From Zingiber officinale (lineage: Eukaryota > Streptophyta > Magnoliopsida > Zingiberales > Zingiberaceae), in assembly GCF_018446385.1 (NCBI RefSeq), contig NC_056004.1, positions 33,734,492-33,798,491 of the forward strand: 64,000 nucleotides of DNA, written 5' to 3'. Under the pieces are notes generated by a model. That model was given only the letters and a program-made list of their open reading frames with translations, was not told the DNA's origin and did not search any database. Below are positions 34,311-46,700 of the stretch, one piece after another (positions within the stretch are counted from its first letter, which is position 1; each line of letters starts with the position of its first letter). Made by a program: the position numbers and the translations under genes.

Positions 34311-37300
34311 TTAATTAGCATCTTCCCAAGCTATGCTTGCTTGCTCCTTAAGGGCGCCATAAAGTGTTTGAGCTAGATTTAGTAGAAAAAGATCTGAATT
34401 ATGCTTCGCTAAAAGGGAAACGGACACAGGAAGGCCATCATGCATCCCAAGTGGTATAGAAATCTGGGCACCATGATACCAGTGAGCTTGCCATCCGGTA
34501 GTATGATAAAGAGAAAAATAGCGAAACCATGAACATATTTACTTGGGTACCTGGCAATATCCAGACATTCCAGCAATAGAAAGCAAGGAAAATGCCTTAG
34601 ATCGAAAGTTGCCCAGCTTATCGACCTCCATGTTTAATTTAGGTGGGGCGCCAGGAATTGTAGGCAGTGCAAGAACTCCGTTGTCCTGTGACCAAAAAAA
34701 AAAAGAGGAAGGGAAAAAAATGAATTGGTTACATTCTCAAATTATAGTAATGCACAACTGAAGATTCGGGTTCTCTCTTCCAAATGAACGCAGTTCTTAA
34801 TCACTACTAGACACGATCAATTGTTGACAATATCAAAAATTGAACATCCATCAGTTTATCCAGTCCTTTTATAGTTCTACCACAATTGCATAGCATGCCT
34901 AGATAAATCTACCAGATCTTTTAGTACATGGACTACACATCACAATAGACCAAAGAAGAAAAATGCAGTTTAACTAGTGAAGGTAGAGAAACTTAAAACG
35001 TTCAATATAATTAACATTTGTATCACATTCGAAGAATGTGCAATAATAAAAGGAATAACTATTGGATAGTTTTCAGGGTACCTGCAAAAGGTTCGACAAT
35101 GACACTTGAAGCTCGCTTCTTATAGGATGACATAATTCCGAGTCTTCATATGTTGCATTAAGAGCTTCAGATACCCGTTCCAGTATTCCAGGACCTAAAG
35201 TAGGTTTTGTTGAATTCAACCAAGCTTCATGATTTGTTTTGAACTCAAATCTACAGAAAGAAGAGAATGCAGAATAACTTGTAACAAAAATAATTTAGAT
35301 TATCTCAAGATACATTAGTAGGCAATGGACAAAAGAAAAGAATCACTATAATAGTTTGAAGCAGGGCTCTAATCACAAACTGAATCAATCCATCATACTG
35401 GGATATGATGGCTGGCGTTCATTATTGTTCTCAACTCTTTTACATCATTAAGTGTATATTGGTACTCTATTGGTCGAACAAATTGTCAAGAACATTATGA
35501 AAATGACATGGTCTCCACAGAACATACATAAGCTCCAAGAGTTGCTACATGAGCAGCTCGTTGATGTGAAAATTTCTACTGAACTATATATATATAAAAG
35601 GATATGTGACCATAGATGAAAGGAAGTTATTTAATAGTTTTTCTTTAAAAAATTGCACAACAGAATATGGTGTTTTAGTGGAGTACGAACTACTAGGCCA
35701 TAATATACTACGATATGCATAAATGATCAAATTCCAATGGTAACTGTTGTTCAAACATTAATAGTTTTGTTGAACAGGTAGTGGCCTGACCATGATAAAA
35801 AAATCTTCTGTGAATTAAATTTCAAGCACTTATTAGTAATCAGTTCTTCTTTGGATAGAGTGGATATCTTATGGCAATAATGACATTGGAATCATAAGAG
35901 ACACATTTTGGTCATTGTTTATAGAAACTCCATATTGTATTGATTTAATCCTAATACTATTTAATTCTAAATTTATGACGTTAGATATATTGCCATGTTA
36001 CCATTAATGCCTTTGATGCACTTGGAATGCTATAGGATTTAATGTTCTTGTTGGTTGCACATGGATGAAGCAAGAGCAGACTGCTATTACTGCACTGGAC
36101 TATCTATCAATGTTATGGTGCTTCCAGACTAAACAATTTCAGTAGTTCGAGCCATTACAATACAAGAAACAGCTTAGCACTAATGGGGGATAAATATCCA
36201 TGAAAATATAGATAGCCAATAGCTAGAGATACGGACAAATAATATCTAGAGTGCTAGACCTTTGAAGTAGCCGCATGGCATGTGAGAGAGCTGCAAGAAC
36301 TGGTACAGTAGATTCTTGATTTGCATATAACCCACTAATGAACTTCAGCAAACTTGGAACATTATGGTAAATGTAGTCACCAAGATTTACATCATTAAGT
36401 AAACTAGCTGCAGAAGTTTGTAATAATTATTTGAGAAACAAAGTAATGATAGGATAATCTGGTGATGAGTGTTAAAACTAATTTTGTGAGGTAAGAACTA
36501 AGAACTCACAACCAAATATCTTTTTCACAGAATTTTTGAGAATTTGAGAGACTTTATCACTGGGAGAACCCAAATACTCGAAGCAATCGCCTGGAACAAC
36601 AAATTGTGTTGGTAATCCTGTTGTGTTGGATGATGACGGTAGCAGAACCTGGCCTACCCGAGTCAGGGTAATAGGGTCTCTAGCAAACCATCCTGACAAT
36701 ATTTAATTGTAAATCAAGTCTATGAACTCAAAGATAAAATTAAAGTAAACAATCTTCAAGTGAAGATTAGGGACAAGCATTCTATAGAAGATCCCTCTAC
36801 AGAGTTTTCATCTATGACAATCATTCTGCCTTGTTGTGGATCTCATCCAAACATAACTAATTTTTACCATCAAACCATATTATTTCTTATATGTATGGAT
36901 GATAATCCAACAAGAAGGAACCAATGGTCGTAGATGACAGCTCCATAAAGAGATTTATAGATGGGTCATCTATGATAGAATCTTTGTCCAAGATTAGACA
37001 AGTTCATCCGTTTTACTCTATAAACCCTACTTTCATTATTCTCTTCACACCCTAGCAGATTTTGACCTATATGTTACCTTCCAAAAAAATGTAATAAAAA
37101 ACTAACATAAGACCAAATAGAGGGATGTGAAATGTAGATGGATGCACTTTTCTTATTCCTTTCCAATTAGCTTATTATATAGATTTAATCATGTCCAAGC
37201 TTGAAATAATGCTACAAAGGTTAAATTTAAAATACCACTAAACAGCTTTCAAGCTGTAAGGCAAACAACCAAAATGTTCAATATCCACAATCTGACAGGT

Positions 37301-39365
37301 CAGATCAGGTTCATATAAGTATACACGTACATTAAATTCTATAAAGCATTATGCAGTTACAGGTGGATACCTATATGAGAGAGGAAGCAAGAATGACTAA
37401 AATCAAAACAGAGAAGTTGCTTCTTTAGTATTTTCAAAATTCGCATACAGTCATACAGATGTTTTAAGCGACATGACTGTGAGAAGATGCCCTAAACAAT
37501 TGTTCACAAAAATAGTCTTCATTAATATCTGACTTAAAACGTGTTAAGTTTAGTTGTTATTCAAATGATCTTGGTAATCTCAAAAATAAAGTAGAATACA
37601 TATGAGAAAAAAATATGATGAGTAACTGCAAGATAACTTTAATAATATATGTCCCAGTTATATCTCAGAGACAACTTGTCTTACAAATCTGAATGGCCTT
37701 GGGAAACACAAGAAAATGAAGACATCCAGTCTAGTAAAGAGACCCTCATCCTTACTTGAGAGGTGATTTCTGTGATTTTTTAATCTAAACTTGTAATATT
37801 TAATAAATTTATTATTGGATGGTATTGGAGAGTTCTACACTTCTATGTAAAATCTGAAAACATAAAAAATCAATCTTTTCATGGATCATTCTTCAAGTAT
37901 GAAGTTGATGCATATCTAGATCACTGCACGGTGCACCTTGTGGAACCTAGAGTATTTTCAAATTTTATGATAAAAGAATAGATTCTGAATACTAATAGGT
38001 ACAATATCCATGCAATAAAAAGCATATTCAGATTTTGGCATTTGGTGAAGAACCACTTTCCTTCATGATTTGGTTTCTCCTATGATTAATGCATATATAG
38101 TGAGGGCCTTACACTGTAATGAAAGCATAAAATAAATCGACTAGAGTAAATTGCATTGAAAGAATGAAGTTTGATCCTTACCTACAGTGTCAAAGATTTG
38201 TGCCATTGGAGTTACACCTACTGTGGAAATAATGCCATGCGAAGGACGGAAACCAAAAATTCCACAATAAGAAGCAGGAACTCTAACACTTCCACCGGTA
38301 TCAGTTCCTACAGAAACATAAGCATGTAAAGGTGTTCATACTGATATAATGGATATGCTAGGATTGTTTCTCCTTGTTGAATTTACAAACAATAATAATG
38401 ATACTAAACAACTGGTTCATATAAATAATTACAGACAAACAACATAAAAAAGGCCTTGAATCAAACTTACCCTTGATATGGTTTTCATTGCACATTAATA
38501 TTTTGACCAAACTATAGTTTTAGCAATAAACTTGTGATTTTTTTTCTTGTCTGGTCTTGATTGTAAGACTTCAAGGATGAGGACCTAGTTTGATTGATTT
38601 GGAAGAAAAATGGTCTTCAAGTTCATTTGCTTTATAATTACTCGACCTCGTTAAGTGAACTGTGTAGGTATTTGCATCCATAAAATTCAGCATAAGAATA
38701 AATAATTTATTAGAATAAATACGAGAAGAAATTTGGTGCAAAAACCTAGTGAAAAGTCAACTAGATTTGCAGCAACCGCTACTGCAGATCCACTTGATGA
38801 TCCGCCAGGGACTCTATCAGGGGCACATGGATTAGTTGGTGTGCCATAATGATAGTTTTCTCCATTAATGCTGCATCAAATTTTGTTACTTTTCCAATAG
38901 ATAAAATAGTTCTATCAACTTCATAGAAAAATAAGCAGTATGCCTGCTTTTAACCTGTATGCCATCTCATCCATGACAGTTTTACCCACGCATGTCGCAC
39001 CAGCTTCGAGAACGGCCAGTACAGAGGGAGCAGTGAAGGTCGGTGCCGTATGCGTCCTAGCCCAGTCGGGGTTCCCAAACCCGGTAGTGCAGCCGGTAAT
39101 GTCGAATCTAGAACCAGAAACAGCATAAGAAAAACGTGATATGAAAGGAATGAGAAAAAAGATGGTCAAATCGGAAGGTAAATGACGCAGCAAGTAGAGA
39201 GGAGGAGGAGGAGGAGGAGGAGGAGGAGAGGCACATGTCTTTGACAGCGAATGTGAGGCCACGGAGTAGGGGAGGGGGTTGATCGGGGGAAGAAGATGGC
39301 GGCGGAAGGAGTCGCAGATTGTTGAGGAAGGCCCCGAAGGGATCAAGGTTTGGTTTCAGCGCCAT
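34311..39365 (-). CDS. AMI1: Amidase of the AMI1 type (indole-3-acetamide hydrolase-like)
   Basis: AMI1 hydrolyses indole-3-acetamide to the auxin indole-3-acetic acid in the cytosol and nucleus. Nine exons on the minus strand fit splice sites and phase: 39235-39365, 38955-39107, 38746-38870, 38182-38307, 36510-36692, 36260-36407, 35082-35250, 34551-34685 and 34311-34463, for about 440 residues (Arabidopsis AMI1 has 425). Start [17 protein letters not shown]. The catalytic triad is visible: Lys42 (TFAVKD), cis-Ser119 in the amidase signature [14 protein letters not shown], and nucleophile Ser143 ([13 protein letters not shown]). Other family blocks: [35 protein letters not shown] and [18 protein letters not shown]. 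It ends [11 protein letters not shown]. The largest intron (36693-38181) is about 1.5 kb. No break was found, so it looks functional. Substrate is inferred from family resemblance; fatty-acid-amide-type amidases are the alternative. Confidence 0.92.
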
Positions 39366-41030
39366 GTCGCGCAGCGCAGCAGCTTCCCCTTCTCCCTCGC
39401 TTTCGCTTGTGGCTCCTTATCCCAACTCCGCCTCTCGTTTTCAGTAGTGTCAGGCTAGAGTTCACAATTTTTTTTCACGCTCATTTCATTTTTTTTTTCA
39501 CAATATAAAAAAATATAAACAAAGTGAATGTGTCTGTGAGAGGAAAAAAATCAATAATTTTTTAATGGTATAAAGATATAAAAATTAGTAAATTGATGTT
39601 ATGAAAAATATTTTCTAAGGTAAAATATTTTAAATTTAAATATAATTTAATATGGAAGTGTGGATGAAAAGCATAATAAATTATGTGATATACTTTCCTA
39701 TTATAAAAATAATAGTTGAATAAATTTTTAATATGATGAGGTATAGAGTTGTCAGATGGATTAATTATTGGCTGACTCATTTTCTTGAGATTGATAAATC
39801 TTTAATCTAACTTAATCCAAGAAGAATTGTGGATTATGGATTAGACGAACCAATCGGTGGACCCATAAAAAATTGTTAAAAAAATTAAAAAGTTTTATAT
39901 CTAACGATTTACTTAAGTAACAATCAATTCTAAAAAATAAACATTTTAAATATAAATAGACAGAAATGAATACTTATGTTTGATAAAAAATACTGTTTTA
40001 TTTCAAAATTATAATAAAGAAAGTTAATAAATTGACATAAAATTTGACTTATATGTGTTTCTCAATCTACGAGTCAACCCAAGCCTGTCATGAGTTGACT
40101 TGCGTGGATCTAGACGGGCTGGCCCGCGACGGACTTGAGTTGATAAAATTTTAACTCAATCTACTTAAATTGTTTAGGGGAGAGGGGCAGGCCAACCCGA
40201 CAACCTCAATCTAAATTGACGACTTTAATGGGGTGTCAGTCTTTTAAAGTGAAATAATAATAAAATGTTATTTATTTTTAGAGAAGTTGTCTTTAAATCC
40301 TAATGACAATTCTAACTCCCTAATCGGTCCCTGTGTTAGATAAAATTCATTTTCACTCCCTGACAAATAGATTCCTTTATTTTAACTCCCTAATGGATAG
40401 AAATTTACCTCATTACCCTCAATTTTAATTAAACCCCCCTAATACATTTTTCCCTCCCGATTCCCAACATCGGTTTTTACCCTAAACTATCGACAGCCAT
40501 ACTCATCGAATGGAGTTGATGGCCGAAATCAGAGAGGCAATTAGACCTTTGAAGTGAAGCAGCACCTTACTTTATTCAAACCAAGGGAAAACTAGTGAAC
40601 AAGAGAAAAAAGTATGATTTTTTTCCATTTAAATTGCACTTTTATGAGTGGATTTGTGTTTGATCATTTTCAATTGAATAATTCCATGAGATTTAGGGTT
40701 ATATTTCTGATTGGGGTTGTGTAATTTCTTGTCAATTAAAGTGAAACAGTGCCTTAGTTTTTTGCTATCGATTTCATGCCCAATATTTAGGTTTAGTTTT
40801 TTTATTATATTTGTATTTTATCTATTTCCATTGTGGAGTGATTATCTGAAAATTCTTTATAGTAGTTGATTTCATGTCCAATTTTTATTGTTTAGTTTTG
40901 AATCGAAACATTGTTCAATTTTTAAGAATTCTATAGAAAATTTATTTTTTATCTTGAATTTTATATGAATGAAGTTTTGATCTTTAGTTTTTATATTATG
41001 AATTGAATGTAGTGTTTTTGTTGATTAGGT
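39366..41030. other. Intergenic; amidase promoter side, no gene seen
   Basis: A CT-rich GA stretch next to the amidase start, then strongly AT-rich sequence with T and A runs (39480-40000) and unremarkable spacer. Frames here are short and without domain features. Confidence 0.6.
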
Positions 41031-43076
41031 CGAAAATGGATTCTGAAAGTGGACCTTGCAACCTTGTATTTTTGGGTAGTTGTAAGTGTAAGAAGCAGTT
41101 ATTTCTGATTTCAATTTTTAGTGATTATAATTTAATAATAGATATATTTGTGAGTCTTGGCAACAAATGTGCAGAGATTAATCTTGAATCTATGATTCTA
41201 CAACACGTATCTCTGTAACATAAGATGTATGTGACTTTGAACAATGATGATGATGTCCTTAATATGATACATCTTCATATATGTATAAAGCTCAGTATGG
41301 TCGATTTGAGGGTAGAGAGTAGAAACGAACATGTCGACAACCTAAATTTTGGGAGGTAGATTATTATATCCCTTTTCATATTATGGTTTTGATAATATTT
41401 TATGTTACATCTAGTATAAGTGGATATGATATCATTTAGTTAACACTACTAATCGTATTTACATTTATTGCTTTCATTATATATGTATGGTATATACCTT
41501 TTTATACTTATTTTTGTTCAATGCATCTTGATAATTTTGTATCAAACTGGTAACAATTGAGCAGAAACACACACAATTAAGGAGTGATGAGGAGATTGAA
41601 TAGACCCGTTGCCGAATACTCTAGATGCTTGGATTAATTGTATCCATGGCGAAGGGCAAAAATTCAAGGATGTTGCTGATTATAGAAGATGTGTTAAAAC
41701 TATGTTGTTGCTATAAGACGTTCATTTTTTATCGAAAAAATGATAGTTAGAAGATTATTGCTATTTGTAGTAAAAAGAGTTGTGGATAGAGAATTTATGC
41801 TTCAAAATATAAAGCAGATAGTATATTTGAGATTCAAAAATGCAACTTACGGCATACATGTGGTGAGAACAATCTACTTAGTAGAGGACATCCTAAAGCT
41901 GATGCAACTTGGATTGCTAATGTGGTGAAAGATAAACTGAGAGCAGAGCCCTCTTATCACCCTTGTACAATTCAAAAAGACTTGTAAAGAGATTATGGTA
42001 TAGAGTTAAACTACCACAAAGTGTGGAAAGACAAGGACTTAACGATACGTGATATTCATAGCACAGAGAAGGTATGTTGCGACAAGCTAAGATGGTATTG
42101 TCATGCTATTCGAGAAACAAATCCTAGTAATGTTGTTGAGTGTGAGATTGATCTCATAACTAATAAATGTTGATGGTTATTCATTTGTTTCCATGTATAT
42201 GTAGTTGATTTTGTTACTAGTTGTAGGCTGTTGATTTTTTTAATGGGATGCATATAAAAAATAAGTATAAAGGTAGTATCCTAGTTGTTGTGTCGAACGA
42301 TGCCAATGATGATCTTTTCAGAATTACTTATTTTGTAGTGGATGCAGAGAATGATGCTAATTGGGAATGGTTATGTTATCATTTGAGAAATATCATACTT
42401 TCATGTCAAAGAATTCTATTCAACGAGTTCACATTTTTCTCTGACAGACACCCGAGGATTATGAAGGCAATTGAGCAACTATTTGTGAGTAGTCACCATC
42501 CTTATTGTTTAAGACATTTAGTGGATAATTTTGTAAAGTAAGTAAATTAATTACTTACTTTCGTCTAGAAAATTTTTATTTTAATCTTTATATTAATATA
42601 TGTTTTAAGGGAAATTTATGAATCTTTTGAATCTGAAATATTTTTTATTTTTGTCATTCTAAGTGTTGCAAAGTTATCCAAAACATAACAAAAAGCACTG
42701 GTCTTCAGTATTTAAGAAAGCTACATATGCTCCATCTTTGCAAGAGCATGAACAACATATAAACAATATCATACACTCCACGCTACTTGCCATTGGATTT
42801 ATTGCACATTCCCAACCACAAAGTTGGGCAAATGATTTATTTTTTGGTCATAGATGGGGTATTATGAATAATATTACAGTCGAATATTGGAATAATTGGG
42901 TTAAACCAGCTCGTTATCTCCCTATTGTGGCTAGGTGGACCACATACGCATGTAAATCATGAACATGATGCTTCTGCGATGTGAATCGACATTAGCAATG
43001 GTTTGAGATAGTGTTTATTCTAAATCCTGCAATTTAATAGTGCATTGGTCATATAATTGGAAGTTTGAGATAGTTA

Positions 43077-45013
43077 TGTTGGGTTCTTCGAGCCGCGAAA
43101 ATCGCTTTTTCGCGTCGCGGAAACCCCGAAGGACCCAAAGCCGTAGATCCGTGCAAAGATTCGTATACAAAATTCGAAAAACTATTTCTTGTACGAGTTC
43201 AAAAACTGATCTACTACTTAGATCTACGAGGAAAAAGTGTTTACCCTTGATGCGCGCCCTACGCGAATCCCGCTCTTCCAAGGTGTTGCCGGATCTCAAG
43301 ACCGTCAAGCGCCGGTCCTCTAGAAGTATCCACACGGACAACTTAGGTGGAGAAAAATCTCACACAAAGGTGTGCTAGCACCTTGGTGAGATTCGGCCAA
43401 GCAAGGAGGAGAGGGAGAGGGAGAGCTTGAGAGGAAGGAGGAAGAAGATGCACCACTTGAATGAAAAATCAAATTCTCCTTCACACCCAAAGTGGCCGGC
43501 CACTCTCCATGGTAAAACCACCAAATTAATTGCAATTAATATGAAACCATTAAGAGTTGTAACCCCCATGAGGTGGCACTCTAGGATGATGTGGATCAAC
43601 ACCATTGGTCCACATATTGCCACCTCACTAAATGACATGGCAACATGTGTAACCTCCTCATTTAATGTGGGCCGGCCACATTAAATGCTATGGAGGCTTG
43701 TAACCTCCATGAGGTGGCACACATTGATGATGTGGAGCAATCCTATTGGTCCACATCTTGCCAACTCACTAGTGATGTGGCAAAAAGTCAAGTCAAACAT
43801 GACTTTTTCTCTTCCTCTCAAATCAAGTCAAACTTGATCAAATCTCTTTCATGGTTGATCTAGTCCAACCATATGATTCAAACCAACTTAATATAATGAA
43901 TCTAATTCATTAAATTAAGTTGATTTAAACATGAATCAACTTGAGTCCAACTCAATTAGCCCAATTTGGATTACTCTTAATCCAATATGATTCATCAAAT
44001 GAATCTAATCCTCTTGGTTCATCATATGAACCAAATCTCTATCTAATTGTCCTAAGTGTGTGACCCTATAGGTTCTTGTAACGTTGGCAATGCCCTAAAC
44101 CCATTTAGGAGCATAAGTAATGAGCGGTATCTAGCAACACATCATTACTACCCAAGTTACAAGAATGTTGAGATCCAACATCACCTTGTGACTACTAATT
44201 GTGACTCCTCACAATATGTGACAAATGTCCTTCTATCCTAGACATCTAGATTGATCAATGTGAGGCATAGACCGTGTCATCCTCTAATCAATCTAAATCT
44301 TGAACTCCAAGTAGACTCACTCGATCAAATGAGCTCAACATCTAATGTTGACTCATTTGGGCATGGCCATGCACTTAGTGGTCTCACTCTATCAAGAATA
44401 CCGATGTCGCTCCCGTCATATGGGAGGGATAGATCCCATCTACATCACTCACATCCCTCTACATAATTCGTTATATACCCAGAATCCACCCAGTTACGGG
44501 TGACGTTTGACGAAACTAAAGTACATAACTCCTTATGTAGGGATCCATGGTGACTTCAGGTCTAAGGACTAATAGTCATACTAATAGCCACATGAGAAAG
44601 TATATGACACTCATATAACGATCCATGATACTTTCTCATGGCGGGTCATTCAGTATACATTCTCCAATGCATACCCATGTGTCAACTTGATATCTCCATA
44701 TCCATGACTTGTGAGATCAAGTCATCGAGCTGACCTACATGCTAGTCTTATTGCATTAACATTGTCCCTGAATGTTAATACTCGACTATGAATGATTTAG
44801 AGTAGTGTTCCCTATATCATCTCACTATCGATTCAACTAATCGATTGATATAGGTATGAACCTTCTACTCAAGGACGCTATTATACTTAGTCTATTTGAC
44901 ACTAATACAATTAAGTATAATAACCAAACAAATGCCTTTATTAATATACAAGAATATGATATACATGAGTCCATACAATCATCAAATGATTGGCTCTAGG
45001 GCTCTAACTAACA
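43077..45013 (-). mobile_element. Solo LTR, copia-like, inside the MULE gene
   Basis: 1937 bases, TGTTGGGTTCTTCG...CTAACTAACA on the plus strand, with target duplication AGTTA at 43072-43076 and 45014-45018. On the minus strand it starts TGTTAGTTAGAGCCC, like Angela/Tork-type copia LTRs as I remember them. A lone LTR with a matching target duplication indicates LTR-LTR recombination. No coding. Confidence 0.9.
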
Positions 45014-45067
45014 AGTTAATGGTGAAAATCCTTTGCTATTGATTTAATGGATAACAGTTGTTCATGT

Positions 45068-46359
45068 TATTGGTGCAGTTTGCACTAATGGTCTAAATCA
45101 GGTTTTGATAAATAACAAATAAGTTAAGTTAGGTTATATTGTGATCTAACCACATGATTAAGTGTGCAGTACGAAGTCCAGATAGGTCGATAGGCCAATC
45201 GAATATTTGGCAGGAAACCCAGCTAGGTCAACGAGCCGACCAAATAGCTAGTGCGAAGTCTAGTTAGGTCAACGGGCCGATCGGATAGCTGGTGCGAAGT
45301 CTAGCTAAGTCAACGGGCCGACCGGATAACTGGCATGAAGTCCAGATAGGTCGACGGACTGACCAAATATCTGGTAAACTGGTAAGTTAAGATAAGTCAC
45401 TTGAGGAGAGTGACCAAGTGAGGACGCGTCCCGGTTGAAGGGACAGTTGGCATCGATCCAGTTTAGGTTCATTTGAGATCCTTAAGCTAAGACCTTGACT
45501 AGTTCCTAGGAGGATAGGAACTAATTATTGCTCTTTATTATTAAATTATTATTTGTCCTAATACTTGTTTTGCAGGTTATTTGGACTAACATTGTTTTGC
45601 AAAATAAAAGGAGAAAAGTTACCTTCGGATGAATAGTGTCTAAAGGCGCCTTCAAGCAGTGAAGTCACCTTCGTACTGTTTATTAAAGGCGCCTTCCACA
45701 GGATAAATTTTGGCTGAAGTCATGGATAAGTGTCTGGCTATTCAGGATCGAATTTGCCTCATTAGAGGCGCCTTCCATGGCTATGGAAGGTGCCTTCCAT
45801 GGCTATGGAAGGTGCCTTCCATGCCTTTAATAAGGCTGTCTTGAGAAGGCATTGGAACACAACTGATATACGAGCTACTGCGCGCTCATTTAAGCTTTTG
45901 ACTGCTCCAGGCTTCTGCTACGACTCTGCTACGAAGCTACTACACCCGACGACTGTTTCGAAGACTTCCAATCACAGTTGATAGACTGACACTAACACAT
46001 GAACGCTCTCACACTCGATCCTTACGTGTTGGTAACAAGTTCTATTTTTGTACTTAATTTCTGCAACGGGAAGTGCAGCCTGTTGCACTTCTCTAATTTT
46101 ATTTGTACTCGATTCCTTCTTTTAGAGGTACCAGAAGAGGTCTTTAGTGAATTACCCATCGATAGGTTCGTGCGATCTGGGTCTTGGAGTAGGAGTTGCC
46201 GAAAGCTCTGAACCAAATAAACCACTTGTGTGTTTTTGGTGTTGGCTTTTCCTTTTAATATTTCGATGTGTACTCTACTTTGTTTTTAAAACCGAAAAGA
46301 AAATTTTTGAAAATCATATGATTCACCCCCCCCCCCTCTCACATGCGATCGATTCAACA
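45068..46359 (+). mobile_element. Solo LTR of a SIRE-like family related to E2, inside the SWIM finger
   Basis: Starts TATTGGTGCAGTTTGCAC and ends CGATTCAACA. It shares layout with the E2 LTR (TGGTGCA start, late ATTCACCCCCC tract). Flanks CATG(T) at 45063-45067 and CATGC at 46360-46364 make a 4-5 bp target duplication. The palindrome AAGGCGCCTT recurs at about 45643, 45685 and 45764, followed by AAGGTGCCTT copies spaced 22 bases to 45820. Confidence 0.85.
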
Positions 46360-46700
46360 CATGCAGAGCTTGGCAGATCAATAAGCATCCATGCAAGCAT
46401 GCTTACAACGTTATTGAGTTGAAGTCATTATCATTGTATGATTTTTACGACAAGTATTTAAAGATGGGAAAGTATTGCCAAGCATACAAATGAATTATTA
46501 ATCCAATCCAAACTTTTGACATTAACGAGTCAAATCTTGATAAAGGAAATGTAATAAATGCTCTTAAAGTGCGTAGTTAGCTAGGTCGTATGAGGACTAA
46601 GAGGATACCATTGTAAGTTGAAACACGTATGTCAAAGTATAGTCATTGTTATACAAAATGCCACAACAGATACAACTGCAAAGAAGCTATAAAGTAGCTG

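Larger units (their letters stand above)
41034..46700 (+). pseudogene. Broken MuDR-type (MULE) transposase gene, split by two solo LTRs
   Basis: Mutator-like transposases cut and rejoin DNA with an RNase H-like core. The remains run in order: a PB1-like start (VTLNNDDDVLNMIHLH near 41235), the MuDR zinc region (HTCGENN near 41855; PKADATWIANVVKDKLRA), the transposase core (GSILVVVSNDANDDLFRIT, FFSDRHPRIMKAIEQLFVS, SHHPYCLRHLVDNF), the following helical block (WANDLFFGHRWGIMNNITVE), and a SWIM zinc finger: CSCRAWQINKHPCKHA, whose TCATGC site holds a solo LTR between 45067 and 46360. A last zinc motif (CYTKCHNRYNCKEA) lies near 46650. Several in-frame stops and frame changes (for example near 41717, 41984 and 42962) and missing stretches make it dead. 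No terminal inverted repeats were identified. Confidence 0.85.
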
